Both the position numbers and the translations under genes were made by a program. Shown here in pieces: positions 13,603 to 22,440 of a DNA stretch of 64,000 nucleotides. The DNA lies in NCBI RefSeq assembly GCF_004216695.1, contig NZ_SGXC01000001.1:1550001-1614000 (forward strand), in the 5' to 3' direction. Positions within the stretch are counted from its first letter, which is position 1. Every line of letters begins with the position of its first letter. The notes beneath the pieces are model-generated. The model ran no database searches and was not told the DNA's origin. It saw only the letters and a list, made by a program, of their open reading frames with translations. Source of the stretch: Pigmentiphaga kullae. GTDB taxonomy: Bacteria > Pseudomonadota > Gammaproteobacteria > Burkholderiales > Burkholderiaceae_B.

Positions 13603-15195
13603 TCAGGCTCTTCCCGGGCGCGCGCGACGCCGGGCCCGCCCGCCAGCGCCGTGGGCTTCCAGCTGCGAGCGGTAGGCTTCCTGAAGTTCCTGCTTCTTTA
13701 CCTTCCCCAGCGGCGTGCGGGGCAGACCGTCCACGAACATGAACTGGCCCGGGATCTGGCCGGCCGGCAGGCGGCCGTGGCAGAACTCGACGATGGCGGC
13801 CAGGGGTGGAGCGGGGCCGTCGGGGACAAGCACGGCGAGCAGCGCTTCTCCCGAGAACGGGTCGGGCACGCCTACCACCGCGGCCTCGGCAATGCCGGGG
13901 CACTGGCGCAGGATGTCCTCGACCGTCTTGGTATAGACGTTCGCGCCGCGCGCCGCGACCACTTCCACCTTGCGGTCCAGGATGTAGAGAAAGCCGTCGT
14001 CGTCGATGCGGCCGATATCGCCGGTATGGAATGCTCCCTGGCGGAAAACCCGGGCCTCTTCCTCGGGAAGGCCGAGATAGCCATCGGTGACCTGCGGCCC
14101 CGATACGACGATTTCGCCAGTCCCCCCCGCCGGCACTTCGCTGCCGGCGTCGTCGAGCAGCGCGAGCCGCGTGCCGGGCAGGACCCGTCCAGCCGCCTTG
14201 AGCAGTTCGGGGCGATCCGTCACGGCTCGGCGGTGCGCCTCTTCGTCCAGGATGGCAATGTAGGGCGAGGTTTCGGTCAGGCCGTAGCACTGGTGGAAAC
14301 CGGCGCGAGGGAAGGCGGCCATCGCGGCCCGCAGGGTGGACTCGTCCAGCGGCGAGGTGCCATAGCTGATCAGGCGCAGGCTGCGCAGATCGTAGCGGCT
14401 GACCGAGGTTTCCTTGAGGATGCGGGCGATCATGTCAGGCAGCAGGCTCGCGATGGTGACGCGATGACGCTCGATGGCATCGAGCACGTCCTCGGGCGAG
14501 GCATCCTTCAGGTAGACGTGCGAGCCCCCGAACATGCTGACCACGGTCGCCTTGAGATCCGTCGAGTGATACATGGGCGAGACATGGAGATAGATGTCCT
14601 CCGGTGCGGGGGCCATCACGCGGGCGAGCTGCAGCGCGTTGGCGACGACGTTGCGATGCGTGAGCCGGACTCCCTTGCCTCGGCCGGTGGTGCCGCCGGT
14701 ATAGAGACACAATGCAAGATCGTCTTCCCGCACCGCATGCGGCGCCGCAAGCCGCGCGTCGGCCAGCAGGGAGTCCGTACCGGGAATGCCGAAGATGCCG
14801 GGAGCGGCGCCGACGCAAACGGCTCGCCCGCGCCATGGAACAAGCTGCGCCTGATCCAGCAGATAGGCAAGTTCCTCGTCCACCATCAGCATCCGGCAGC
14901 CGGATTGCTCGAGCATCCAGGCGACGTCGCCGCCAGTGAGCCGGAAGTTCATGGGAATCGGCACGATGCCGGACCAGTACCCGCCCAGCAGCAGCTGGGC
15001 GTGCGAGACGGAATTCCGGCAAAGCGTGGCGAACCGCTCGCCCGGATGCAGCCCCAGCGAGCGGAGCATGTCGGCGCTGCGCGCGACGCGTTCGACAAGC
15101 TGCCTCCAACTGAGGCAGCCGGACGGCGAATGGATCGCCACCCGGTATCCATGCGCCTGGGCCGTGCTCTGCAACAGGTCGGGAAGCGTCAGCAA
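13603..15195 (-). CDS. AMP-forming acyl/aryl-CoA ligase (copy 1)
   Basis: An ANL-superfamily ligase that activates a carboxylic acid as the acyl-adenylate and then the CoA thioester. Visible motifs are YTGGTTGRGKGVRLTH (P-loop A3), YGLTETSP (A5), TGDIGRIDDDGFLYILDR (A7/A8) and the adenylation lysine region TPLGKVKKQEL near the C-terminus. I prefer the TTG at 15195: GGGAG lies seven bases upstream and it aligns with the start of paralogue 22441-23988 (LLTLPDLL versus VLTLPHLL). The in-frame ATG at 15270 overlaps ubiD and has no site. The protein is then 530 residues. It is the last gene of the DpgC-like cluster. Confidence 0.85.
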   Translation of the reverse strand: MLTLPDLLQSTAQAHGYRVAIHSPSGCLSWRQLVERVARSADMLRSLGLHPGERFATLCRNSVSHAQLLLGGYWSGIVPIPMNFRLTGGDVAWMLEQSGCRMLMVDEELAYLLDQAQLVPWRGRAVCVGAAPGIFGIPGTDSLLADARLAAPHAVREDDLALCLYTGGTTGRGKGVRLTHRNVVANALQLARVMAPAPEDIYLHVSPMYHSTDLKATVVSMFGGSHVYLKDASPEDVLDAIERHRVTIASLLPDMIARILKETSVSRYDLRSLRLISYGTSPLDESTLRAAMAAFPRAGFHQCYGLTETSPYIAILDEEAHRRAVTDRPELLKAAGRVLPGTRLALLDDAGSEVPAGGTGEIVVSGPQVTDGYLGLPEEEARVFRQGAFHTGDIGRIDDDGFLYILDRKVEVVAARGANVYTKTVEDILRQCPGIAEAAVVGVPDPFSGEALLAVLVPDGPAPPLAAIVEFCHGRLPAGQIPGQFMFVDGLPRTPLGKVKKQELQEAYRSQLEAHGAGGRARRRARPGRA

Positions 15196-15245
15196 GCGTG
15201 GACTCCCGTCACGTGGATGTTCAACCCTGCCCCCGGGGGGCCATG

Positions 15246-16667
15246 TCAGTCCGGGCAAACCTTTCGCCATGATCCGGAGGCAATGTCCGATCTTACCGCT
15301 TCGATATCGACCGCATCTCTTCCCGGTACGCCGATGCGCAGGAACTGTTCCGGCGGAGCGTCGACCGGCTTGGTGGCGTCCAGTCCCAGCTTGGATCCGA
15401 TCCCGCCCCGCGAGGTGGGGTCCAGCCTGGAGGCCCGGCAGTTGTCCACGACGACCAGGTCCCGGTCCGCCTGGAAGCGCGTGGCGACCGCCCATTCGAC
15501 TTCCTGCGGATCATAGATGTCTATGTCCTCGTCCACCACGATGACCTGCTTGACGTCGTGATGCATGGCGAGGGCGCTGAAGATGACGTTCTTGGCGCTG
15601 CCTTCGTGCAGCTTCTTCATCTGCACGTACAGATGGTAGCGGCCGACCCCGCCGGGGGCCAGGTGCACGTTGGTCACGTTGGGGAATATCCGCTGCATGG
15701 TCGTGAGAAAACTGGCTTCCCGCGCGACGGCGCCCAGCAGAATGTGTTCCGTGCCGCCGCCGATGATGGTGTGGAATATCGGCGACCGCCGGTGGGTGAC
15801 GGCATCGATCTCGATGACGAAGCGGTCGCCCCGCGGCCCGTAATATTGGGTGAATTCCCCGAACGGCCCCTCGGGCTCGCGCACGTTGGGCAGGATCCGG
15901 CCTTCGAGAACGATCTCGGCCTCGGCCGGAACGCGCAGATCATTGGTCAGGCACTTGATGACGCGCACCGGCTCGCCCCGCAGCGCACCGGCGACTTCGA
16001 GCTCGTCCTGGTCCATGGCCACGATGGCCTGCGACGCCATGAGCGTGAGCGGATCCACGCCGATGGCGATCGCGATGGGCAGAGGCTTGCCGGCTTTCTC
16101 GCACAGATTCAGGAAGGCGCCGGTGTCGCGCGACGAGACCGAGACACCCATCCGGTTGCCGCCCTTCAGGTGGCAGCGGTTGATCGACACGTTCTGCCGG
16201 CCGGTGCTGGGATTGCTGCTGATCAGCAGGCCCGCGGTCAGGTACGCGCCGCCGTCGTGCTCGTTGTGTATCGGGGCGGGGAGCAGCCTGCCGATGTCGA
16301 GGTCGCCGCGATGGATGATCTCCTGCACCGGTGCCTTGCCCACTTCTTCGCATGGCAGCGGGTTGCCCACCGCCTGCTGGTAGCGCTTGAGCAGGTCGGC
16401 GGGCGCCACGCCCATCGCGTCGGCGATCCATTCGCGCCGCGACACGATGCCTGACAGTACGGGAATGCGGTGTCCCTCCGGGGATGGAAAGAACGTCGCC
16501 TGGCGGCCGTCCAGCTTCGAGGCGATGGCGGCGATGTCGAACCGCAGGGACTTGCCTGCCTGGATGAGCGCGAGCCTGTCGTTGGCGGCCAGGCGGTCCA
16601 GCCATTCGCGCAGCGTCGTGACGGGTTGGGAGGCGTTGCGTGGTCCGGTGTGTGCGGCGTCTGCCAT
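15246..16667 (-). CDS. UbiD-family prenylated-FMN-dependent decarboxylase
   Basis: A 473-residue UbiD-family (de)carboxylase. The conserved catalytic stretch E-x-E-G-P-F-G-E lies at residues 264-271, and the upstream part NVSINRCHLKGGNRMGVSVSS holds the metal/prFMN phosphate-binding residues. These enzymes reversibly decarboxylate aromatic or alpha,beta-unsaturated acids using prenylated FMN made by UbiX, which is not in the window. AGGAGC precedes the ATG. The gene lies between an aldehyde dehydrogenase and a CoA ligase in an apparent operon. The context suggests it removes the carboxyl group of an aryl acid produced by the dehydrogenase. Confidence 0.9.
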   Translation of the reverse strand: MADAAHTGPRNASQPVTTLREWLDRLAANDRLALIQAGKSLRFDIAAIASKLDGRQATFFPSPEGHRIPVLSGIVSRREWIADAMGVAPADLLKRYQQAVGNPLPCEEVGKAPVQEIIHRGDLDIGRLLPAPIHNEHDGGAYLTAGLLISSNPSTGRQNVSINRCHLKGGNRMGVSVSSRDTGAFLNLCEKAGKPLPIAIAIGVDPLTLMASQAIVAMDQDELEVAGALRGEPVRVIKCLTNDLRVPAEAEIVLEGRILPNVREPEGPFGEFTQYYGPRGDRFVIEIDAVTHRRSPIFHTIIGGGTEHILLGAVAREASFLTTMQRIFPNVTNVHLAPGGVGRYHLYVQMKKLHEGSAKNVIFSALAMHHDVKQVIVVDEDIDIYDPQEVEWAVATRFQADRDLVVVDNCRASRLDPTSRGGIGSKLGLDATKPVDAPPEQFLRIGVPGRDAVDIEAVRSDIASGSWRKVCPD

Positions 16668-16698
16668 GGAGCGCTCCTGAGGGATGGGAGAAAGGGAA

Positions 16699-18141
16699 TC
16701 AGAAACTGGAGGTTTGCACGACGAGGCGGGTGGTCTGGTAGGCTTCGAGGCCTTCGGTGGCCCCCTCGCTGCCGTAGCCGCTTTCCTTGACGCCGCCCCA
16801 TGGCGTTTCCGGACCGTTGATGAAGAACGTGTTCAGGCCCAGCATGCCCGTATCCATCCTCTCGGAAAGCCGCAACTGCCGGCTGCCGTCGCCGGTGAAG
16901 GCGTAAGCCGCCAAGCCGTAGGGAAGAGCGTTCGCCTGTTCGATGACGGCTTCTTCGTCACGGAAAGGCAGCAGCAAGGCGATGGGGCCGAAAGGCTCTT
17001 CGCGCATGGCGCGGGCCTGGGCCGGCACGTCCGAGAACACGGTGGGGGCGAAGAAGTTTCCCGCCCGGTCCAGACGCTCTCCGCCCGCGATCAGCCGGGC
17101 GCCGGCGTATTTCAGGTCGGCCACCGCGTTCTCGATCGCCGCCAGCCGGCGGGTGTTCGCCAGCGGCCCCATCTGCGTCCCCTCGTCCAGGCCGGGGCCG
17201 ATCTTCAGCGCCGAGGCCGCCTGGGCGAAAGCGCCGGCGAAGCGTTCATAGATGCGCTCGTGCACATAGAAGCGCGTCGGCGAGACGCACACCTGGCCGG
17301 CGTTGCGGTACTTGCTGGCGATGCACAGGCGCACGACCGCGTCCACGTCGATGTCGTCGAAAACCAGAACCGGGGCATGGCCGCCCAGCTCCATGGTGAT
17401 GGGCTTGACCGCCGCGGCGGCCAGTCCGGCCAGTTGGCGCCCCACCGCGGTCGAGCCGGTGAAGGACACCTTGCGGACGACCGGCGAGGCGATGAGGTGC
17501 CTGGAGATCTCGGCCGGCACGCCGCATACCAGATTGATCACGCCGCGGGGCGCGCCGGCTTCGGCGAATGCGCGCACCATCTCGATCGCCGTGGCCGGCG
17601 CTTCTTCGGGGGCCTTGAGTATGCAGCAGCATCCAGCCGCCAGGGATGCGCCCAGCTTGCGGGCCGGCGTGGTCGCGGGGAAGTTCCAGGGCGAGAAGGC
17701 TGCGGCCACGCCTATCGGGCGTTTCAGGACGTTCTGCCGGATGCCTGCGGGACCGCCGACGATGCGCCCGTAGCCCCGCCTTCCCTCCTCGGCCATCCAT
17801 TCGATGTGCGCGGCGGCGCCGTCGACCTCGATAAGGGCCTCGGCAAGCGGCTTGCCTTCCTCGCGGGTCAGGAGGCGTGCGATGCGATCCCGGCGGCCGC
17901 GCATCAGCTCGGCGGCGCGCCGCAGGATACGGCCGCGTTCCACCGCCGGGGTCGCGCTCCAGCCCGGCCAGGCGGCGGCCGCCGACTGCAGCGCCCGGTC
18001 CAGGTCCGCCGGCGTGGCCGAGGGCAGCTCTCCCATGGGCTGCCCGGTGGCCGGGTCGACGACGGGGATGGTGTCGCGGCCCTCGCCGCCTATCCATTGG
18101 CCGTCGATGTAGAGTTTCAGATCGGGATGTTCGATGGACAT
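16699..18141 (-). CDS. NAD(P)-dependent aldehyde dehydrogenase
   Basis: A 480-residue aldehyde dehydrogenase of the succinate-semialdehyde/benzaldehyde dehydrogenase type. It has FSPWNFPATTPARKLGASLAAG for cofactor binding, the general base E251 in MELGGHAP and the nucleophile C285 in GQVCVSP, plus the conserved EEPFGPI segment. It oxidises an aldehyde to a carboxylate. AGAGAGG lies upstream of the ATG. In the cluster it follows the DpgC-like gene and precedes ubiD, as expected if it oxidises an aryl aldehyde made by one of the ThDP enzymes. The aldehyde's identity is inferred from context only. Confidence 0.9.
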   Translation of the reverse strand: MSIEHPDLKLYIDGQWIGGEGRDTIPVVDPATGQPMGELPSATPADLDRALQSAAAAWPGWSATPAVERGRILRRAAELMRGRRDRIARLLTREEGKPLAEALIEVDGAAAHIEWMAEEGRRGYGRIVGGPAGIRQNVLKRPIGVAAAFSPWNFPATTPARKLGASLAAGCCCILKAPEEAPATAIEMVRAFAEAGAPRGVINLVCGVPAEISRHLIASPVVRKVSFTGSTAVGRQLAGLAAAAVKPITMELGGHAPVLVFDDIDVDAVVRLCIASKYRNAGQVCVSPTRFYVHERIYERFAGAFAQAASALKIGPGLDEGTQMGPLANTRRLAAIENAVADLKYAGARLIAGGERLDRAGNFFAPTVFSDVPAQARAMREEPFGPIALLLPFRDEEAVIEQANALPYGLAAYAFTGDGSRQLRLSERMDTGMLGLNTFFINGPETPWGGVKESGYGSEGATEGLEAYQTTRLVVQTSSF

Positions 18142-18175
18142 GCATGCCTCTCTGCGGACGCGGTCCGGAAAGCCG

Positions 18176-19612
18176 TCAGAGCTTGCGCTCTTTGGCGTTC
18201 CAGTTCTTCTCGAGGTTGTTGATGAGATCTTCGCTCAGGTGGCAGAAGGCCTGCTCCCGCGCGTAGGTGACGAGGTATTGCCGCAGGGCCTCCATGGGCT
18301 CGGCCTGGGCGCGCAGCGCCTTGCGGTTCGCGCTGATGCTGACCATGCCGGCGCCCAGCGCGTTGGCCGCGCAGCGTTCGACCGCCTGTTCGATTTCCCC
18401 GGGCGGCACCACTTCGCTGACGAGCGTGCGGCCCTCGGGGGTCTCCACCTTGAACAGCTTGTCGAACATGATGGCCTGGCGCGCCAGCGCCTCTCCCGTG
18501 AAGCGCGGCAGCCGCAGGTTGGCCAGGCCGGGAATGATCCCTTCCTTGCGTGCCGGCAGGCTGAAGAAGGAGCCGGATTCGGCGATGACGTAGTCGGCCA
18601 CGAGCAGCAACTGGCACCCGCCGCCTATGGCGAACGTTTCGATGACCGCCACCCACGGCTTCTCGACGGTGGATTCGGGTTCGTCCAGCGGTACGTCCAG
18701 GCTGTCGGGCCCGGGAGGCAGGATGCCGCGGTGGACCTTGTTGAAAAACCCCATGTTCTTGGTCAGGAAGCCCAGGTACGATTTCTTGCCGCGATAGATG
18801 TGGGTCAGGTTGATGCCGGCAGAGAACACGCGGCGGCCGGCATACTTCGGGTGGTCGACCACGCCCCCGCGCATGACGCCCAGCCGCAGGTCGGCGTGCA
18901 TGAGGATGAGGTCGGTCGCCACCTCGAAGGGCACCATGGTGGTGTCGTCCTCGGCGTTCAGGTAGCGAAGGTTCTGGAACGTCAGGAATCCGGCCTGGGC
19001 CTTGGCCTCGACCAGCGCCTTGTCCAGCTGGACGCGTCCGCTCTTGCGGAATTCGTCCAGGTATTCGAACGACTGGGGCAGGGGCCTGAGCATGGTCCGT
19101 ATCAGGTGCGAACCGATGGCCCGGTCCGTGAACAGGTGGCTGAAGAAAAGGCCCTGGTTGATTTCCAGCCCGTCCTTGTCCTTTTGCAGCAATTCGCTTT
19201 CCGCCCGCAGCTCGTCCTTGCTGGGCAGGATGCCCGGCAGCCGCGCCGCGGCCTGCCAGGCCAGTTCGTCCACCCGCAGCGGACGCGTTCCGTTGCCCGT
19301 CAGGTCCCGGTACAGGGGGTGCGCATGGTGCCGGAAGAAGCGCCAGGCCGCGTCGGCCATCAGGTGGAAGATCACGTGCGCCACGTCTTTCTGCGTGGCG
19401 TCGCGGGCCGATTTGAGCGGTAGGCGGGCCAGCAGTTGGCGTCCCTGGTGGCACACGGACCGGACCAGGGCCGAGTCCTCGTCCAGCGTCGACGGCGCCG
19501 GCCGGGCCTCCCACGCCTGGACGGCTTGCAGGAACTGCGAGGTCGCGTCCCGCGGCAATCCCGCCGCGTCGATTCGTTGCTGGCGTTCGGTCAGGGGAAT
19601 GTGTTCGATCAT
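18176..19612 (-). CDS. DpgC-like crotonase-fold oxygenase (arylacetyl-CoA dioxygenase family)
   Basis: A 478-residue crotonase-fold protein with an extra helical N-terminal domain of about 190 residues, unlike ordinary 260-residue enoyl-CoA hydratases. This two-part layout, the oxyanion-hole segments FSAGINL (263-269) and IGGGCQL (329-335), and the ARKEGIIPGLANLRLPRF stretch (E357 onward) are hallmarks of DpgC, the cofactor-free (3,5-dihydroxyphenyl)acetyl-CoA 1,2-dioxygenase of glycopeptide pathways. DpgC uses O2 to turn an arylacetyl-CoA into an arylglyoxylate plus free CoA. GGAG lies six bases before the ATG. Its neighbours (CoA ligases, ThDP enzymes, aldehyde dehydrogenase, UbiD) suggest a catabolic role. 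It could instead be an unusual hydratase. Confidence 0.8.
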   Translation of the reverse strand: MIEHIPLTERQQRIDAAGLPRDATSQFLQAVQAWEARPAPSTLDEDSALVRSVCHQGRQLLARLPLKSARDATQKDVAHVIFHLMADAAWRFFRHHAHPLYRDLTGNGTRPLRVDELAWQAAARLPGILPSKDELRAESELLQKDKDGLEINQGLFFSHLFTDRAIGSHLIRTMLRPLPQSFEYLDEFRKSGRVQLDKALVEAKAQAGFLTFQNLRYLNAEDDTTMVPFEVATDLILMHADLRLGVMRGGVVDHPKYAGRRVFSAGINLTHIYRGKKSYLGFLTKNMGFFNKVHRGILPPGPDSLDVPLDEPESTVEKPWVAVIETFAIGGGCQLLLVADYVIAESGSFFSLPARKEGIIPGLANLRLPRFTGEALARQAIMFDKLFKVETPEGRTLVSEVVPPGEIEQAVERCAANALGAGMVSISANRKALRAQAEPMEALRQYLVTYAREQAFCHLSEDLINNLEKNWNAKERKL

Positions 19613-19671
19613 GTCAAGCTCCGTTCATGCAATGGATGGAACCGAGAGGTGCCCGGGCGTGGGGTCGGACC

Positions 19672-21354
19672 TCAGCGGTGTTGTTCGCTTCGCGCGCGCA
19701 GTTCGCTCAGCGTCGTTCGCGGGGTGATGGCCTCGGGGTCGATGCGCAATTCGATCAGGGCCCCGTGCGGGGCGGCGAGCGCACGCTCGAAGTTCGCCGC
19801 GAAGTCTTCGGTCTTTTCCACCGTGTAGCCGGCGATGCCATAGGCGGCCGCCAGCGCGGCGAAGTCCGGATTCTCCAGCGTCGTGCCGAAGACGTGGCCG
19901 GGATAATGGATCTCCTGGTGCATGCGTATGCTGCCGTACATGCCGTTGTTGACGACGATGAAGACCACGCGCAGGCCGTACTGCTTCGCGGTCGCCAGCT
20001 CCTGGCTGTTCATCAGGAAGCAGCCGTCGCCGGCGAAGCACACCACCCGACGGTCCGGGTGGATGGCCGCCGCGGCGCAGGCGGCGGGAATCCCGTAGCC
20101 CATGACGCCGCTGGCGGGCGCGAGCTGGGTGCGAAAGCCGCGGTACTGGAAGAAGCGATGGATCCAGCCGGTGTAGTTGCCCGCGCCGTTGGCGACGATC
20201 GCGTTGGCGGGCAGCCGATCGCGCACGTGCCGGACCACTTCGGCCAGGTTCAAGGATCCAGGCATGGCGGTGGGGACGAGCGTCGCGCAATAGTCTGCGT
20301 TCGCCGATCGTGTCCAGCCGGTCCATGCCGGGTGGCGCGGTGGTTCGAGCTTCGCCGCGGCAAGCGCGAAGTCGGCCATGCCGGCATTGATGGCCAGGTC
20401 GGGTCGGTAGACCTTGCCCAGTTCGTCGATGTCGGGATGGACATGGACGAACCGGGCCTCCATCGAGGGTACGGCCAGCAGGGTGTATCCCGCGGTCGTG
20501 GTCTCGCCCAGGCGCGCACCCACCGCGACGATCAGATCGGCCTGGCGTACCCTCCGTGCCAGCGACTCGGCGATCCCGACCCCGATGTCGCCGGCATAGT
20601 TGGGATGCGCGTTGTCGAACAGGTCCTGCCGGCGAAAGGCCGTGCCGACCGGCAATTGGAAGGCTTGCGCGAAAGCCTGGATGCCGGCGCAGGCCTCGGC
20701 GCTCCAGCCGCCTCCGCCCAGTATCATGAGCGGGCGCCGCGCCAGTTCGATCAACTCGCGCAAGCGCGCCATGTCGGCAACGCCGGGCTGCGGCTGTACC
20801 GGCGCGAAGGGCCGGGTGTCGGGCAGGTCCAGATGCCGGTAGAGCACGTCCTCGGGCAAGCCGACGACGACGGGGCCCGGCCGGCCCGAGACCGCGGTCT
20901 GGAACGCGCGGTTCATCATCTCGGGCAGGCGTTCCAGATGGTCGACCTGCGTGACCCATTTCGCCAACGAACCGAACATGCTGCGCAGATCGATCTCCTG
21001 CCAGGCCTGACGTTCCAGCAGATGTGTGCCGACCTGTCCCACGAGCAGGATCATGGGCGTCGAATCCTGGCTGGCGGTGTGGACGCCGATGCTGGCATTG
21101 GTCGCGCCCGGTCCCCGGGTGACCAGGCAGACGCCGGGCTTGCCGGTCAGTTTCCCGTAGGCCTCCGCCATGTGCGCCGCCGCGCCTTCCTGCCGGCAGA
21201 CGATCGTCCTGATGACGTCGCTGGACGCGTGCAGCGCGTCCAGTGCGGGCAGGAAGCTCTCGCCGGGTACGCAGAAGGCGTGGTCGACGCCATGTGTCTT
21301 GAGCGCATCGACGAGGATCTGGCCGCCGGTTCGCAGGGAAGTGACTTGCAACAT
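19672..21354 (-). CDS. Thiamine-diphosphate enzyme, acetolactate synthase/decarboxylase-like (copy 1)
   Basis: A 560-residue ThDP-dependent enzyme with all three domains. The N-terminal pyrimidine-binding domain carries the catalytic glutamate E56 in CRQEGAAAHMAEAYG, followed by a central domain. The C-terminal domain has the Mg/diphosphate motif GDG at 442-444 with the downstream NN. The family includes acetolactate synthases, benzoylformate and oxalyl-CoA decarboxylases. A biosynthetic acetolactate synthase is unlikely: no small subunit gene is present and the gene sits directly upstream of the DpgC-like oxygenase. I infer a decarboxylase acting on a 2-oxo acid such as an arylglyoxylate. 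The second ThDP gene in the cluster may do this instead. Confidence 0.85.
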   Translation of the reverse strand: MLQVTSLRTGGQILVDALKTHGVDHAFCVPGESFLPALDALHASSDVIRTIVCRQEGAAAHMAEAYGKLTGKPGVCLVTRGPGATNASIGVHTASQDSTPMILLVGQVGTHLLERQAWQEIDLRSMFGSLAKWVTQVDHLERLPEMMNRAFQTAVSGRPGPVVVGLPEDVLYRHLDLPDTRPFAPVQPQPGVADMARLRELIELARRPLMILGGGGWSAEACAGIQAFAQAFQLPVGTAFRRQDLFDNAHPNYAGDIGVGIAESLARRVRQADLIVAVGARLGETTTAGYTLLAVPSMEARFVHVHPDIDELGKVYRPDLAINAGMADFALAAAKLEPPRHPAWTGWTRSANADYCATLVPTAMPGSLNLAEVVRHVRDRLPANAIVANGAGNYTGWIHRFFQYRGFRTQLAPASGVMGYGIPAACAAAAIHPDRRVVCFAGDGCFLMNSQELATAKQYGLRVVFIVVNNGMYGSIRMHQEIHYPGHVFGTTLENPDFAALAAAYGIAGYTVEKTEDFAANFERALAAPHGALIELRIDPEAITPRTTLSELRARSEQHR

Positions 21355-21388
21355 CGAATGCTCCGGATGCGGATGGATGGGGGGCGGG

Positions 21389-22375
21389 TCAGTCGGCGGT
21401 CGCGCCGGACTCCTTGATGACCTTCGACCAGCGCCGGGCCTCGGCGCGCACGTGCGCCGCCATTTCCTCCGGTGTGCTCGGGGTGGCTTCCAGGCTGACT
21501 TCCTTGAGCTTCTCGACGAAAACCGGATCGATCAGGACGGTATTCAGAGCCTGGTTCATGCGGGCGACGACGTGTCTGGGCAGGCTGGCCTGCCCCACCA
21601 TGCCGAACCAGACACTGGTGGTGAGATTCGGATAGCCCGCCTCGGTAACCGTGGGAACGTCGGGAAGCTGGAACCAGCGCTGCCTGGAAGTCACGGCAAT
21701 GGGGCGGACCTTGCCGGCCTGGATCTGCGGCAGCAGTTGCGGAAGGTTGTCGGTGTTGAACTGCACCTCGCCGGCCAGCAGGGCCTGCATGGCGGGGCCG
21801 TTGCCGCGATAGGGAACGTGCAGGATCTCGATTCTGGTCAGCGTCTTGATCAATTCGTTCAGCAGATGGCCCGTGCTGCCTATGCCGGCGCTGGAGTACG
21901 CCACCTTGCCGGGATGGGCTCTGGCATGTTCGATGAGCTGGCTGAGCGAATTCACCTTCAGCGACGGCGAGACCACGATGGCGTTCGGCGTCTGGGTCGC
22001 GAGCCCGATCGAAACGAAGTCCTTTTCGGCGTCGTAGCCGAGATCCGTTTTGTACAGATAAGGATTGATCGACAACTGGGACGGCGTGATCATCATGAAG
22101 AAATGATCGTCGGGCGACGATTTGGCGAAATAGGCCGCGCCGACCGAACCCGCGGCACCGCCCCGGTTCTCGACCACCACCGGCTGGCCCAGGGTCTGCG
22201 AGAGTCTCTGCGCGATGAGGCGGCTGGCGATATCGGTCGAGCCGCCGGCGGCGTAGGGAACCAACAGCCGGATCGGCCGTTGCGGCCAGGCCGGTTCGGC
22301 GGCGTAGGACGCCGCCGGAACGAGCAGTGCCAGCAGGATGCCGGCCCACCACGTGCGTTGACGGAATCGGTACAT
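21389..22375 (-). CDS. Bug-family periplasmic solute receptor
   Basis: A 328-residue Bug receptor with a signal peptide of about 25 residues (LLALLVPAASYAAEP). The family sequence WPQRPIRLLVPYAAGGSTDIASRLIA, the VVENRGGAAGSVGAA loop and HVPYRGNGPAMQALLAGEV are all present. It lies between the second CoA ligase and a ThDP enzyme, so it is probably co-expressed with the cluster and captures its aromatic acid substrate in the periplasm. No membrane transporter genes accompany it. Confidence 0.9.
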   Translation of the reverse strand: MYRFRQRTWWAGILLALLVPAASYAAEPAWPQRPIRLLVPYAAGGSTDIASRLIAQRLSQTLGQPVVVENRGGAAGSVGAAYFAKSSPDDHFFMMITPSQLSINPYLYKTDLGYDAEKDFVSIGLATQTPNAIVVSPSLKVNSLSQLIEHARAHPGKVAYSSAGIGSTGHLLNELIKTLTRIEILHVPYRGNGPAMQALLAGEVQFNTDNLPQLLPQIQAGKVRPIAVTSRQRWFQLPDVPTVTEAGYPNLTTSVWFGMVGQASLPRHVVARMNQALNTVLIDPVFVEKLKEVSLEATPSTPEEMAAHVRAEARRWSKVIKESGATAD

Positions 22376-22440
22376 GGAAGTCTCCTCGTTATCGATTTCT
22401 GCGGGTGGTACGGGTGCCGGTACCGCGGTCGGCCGGCGTG

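Noticed and set aside
19672-21354. Biosynthetic acetolactate synthase (ilvB) annotation
   Set aside because: No small subunit gene or branched-chain biosynthesis context; embedded in an aromatic catabolic operon.
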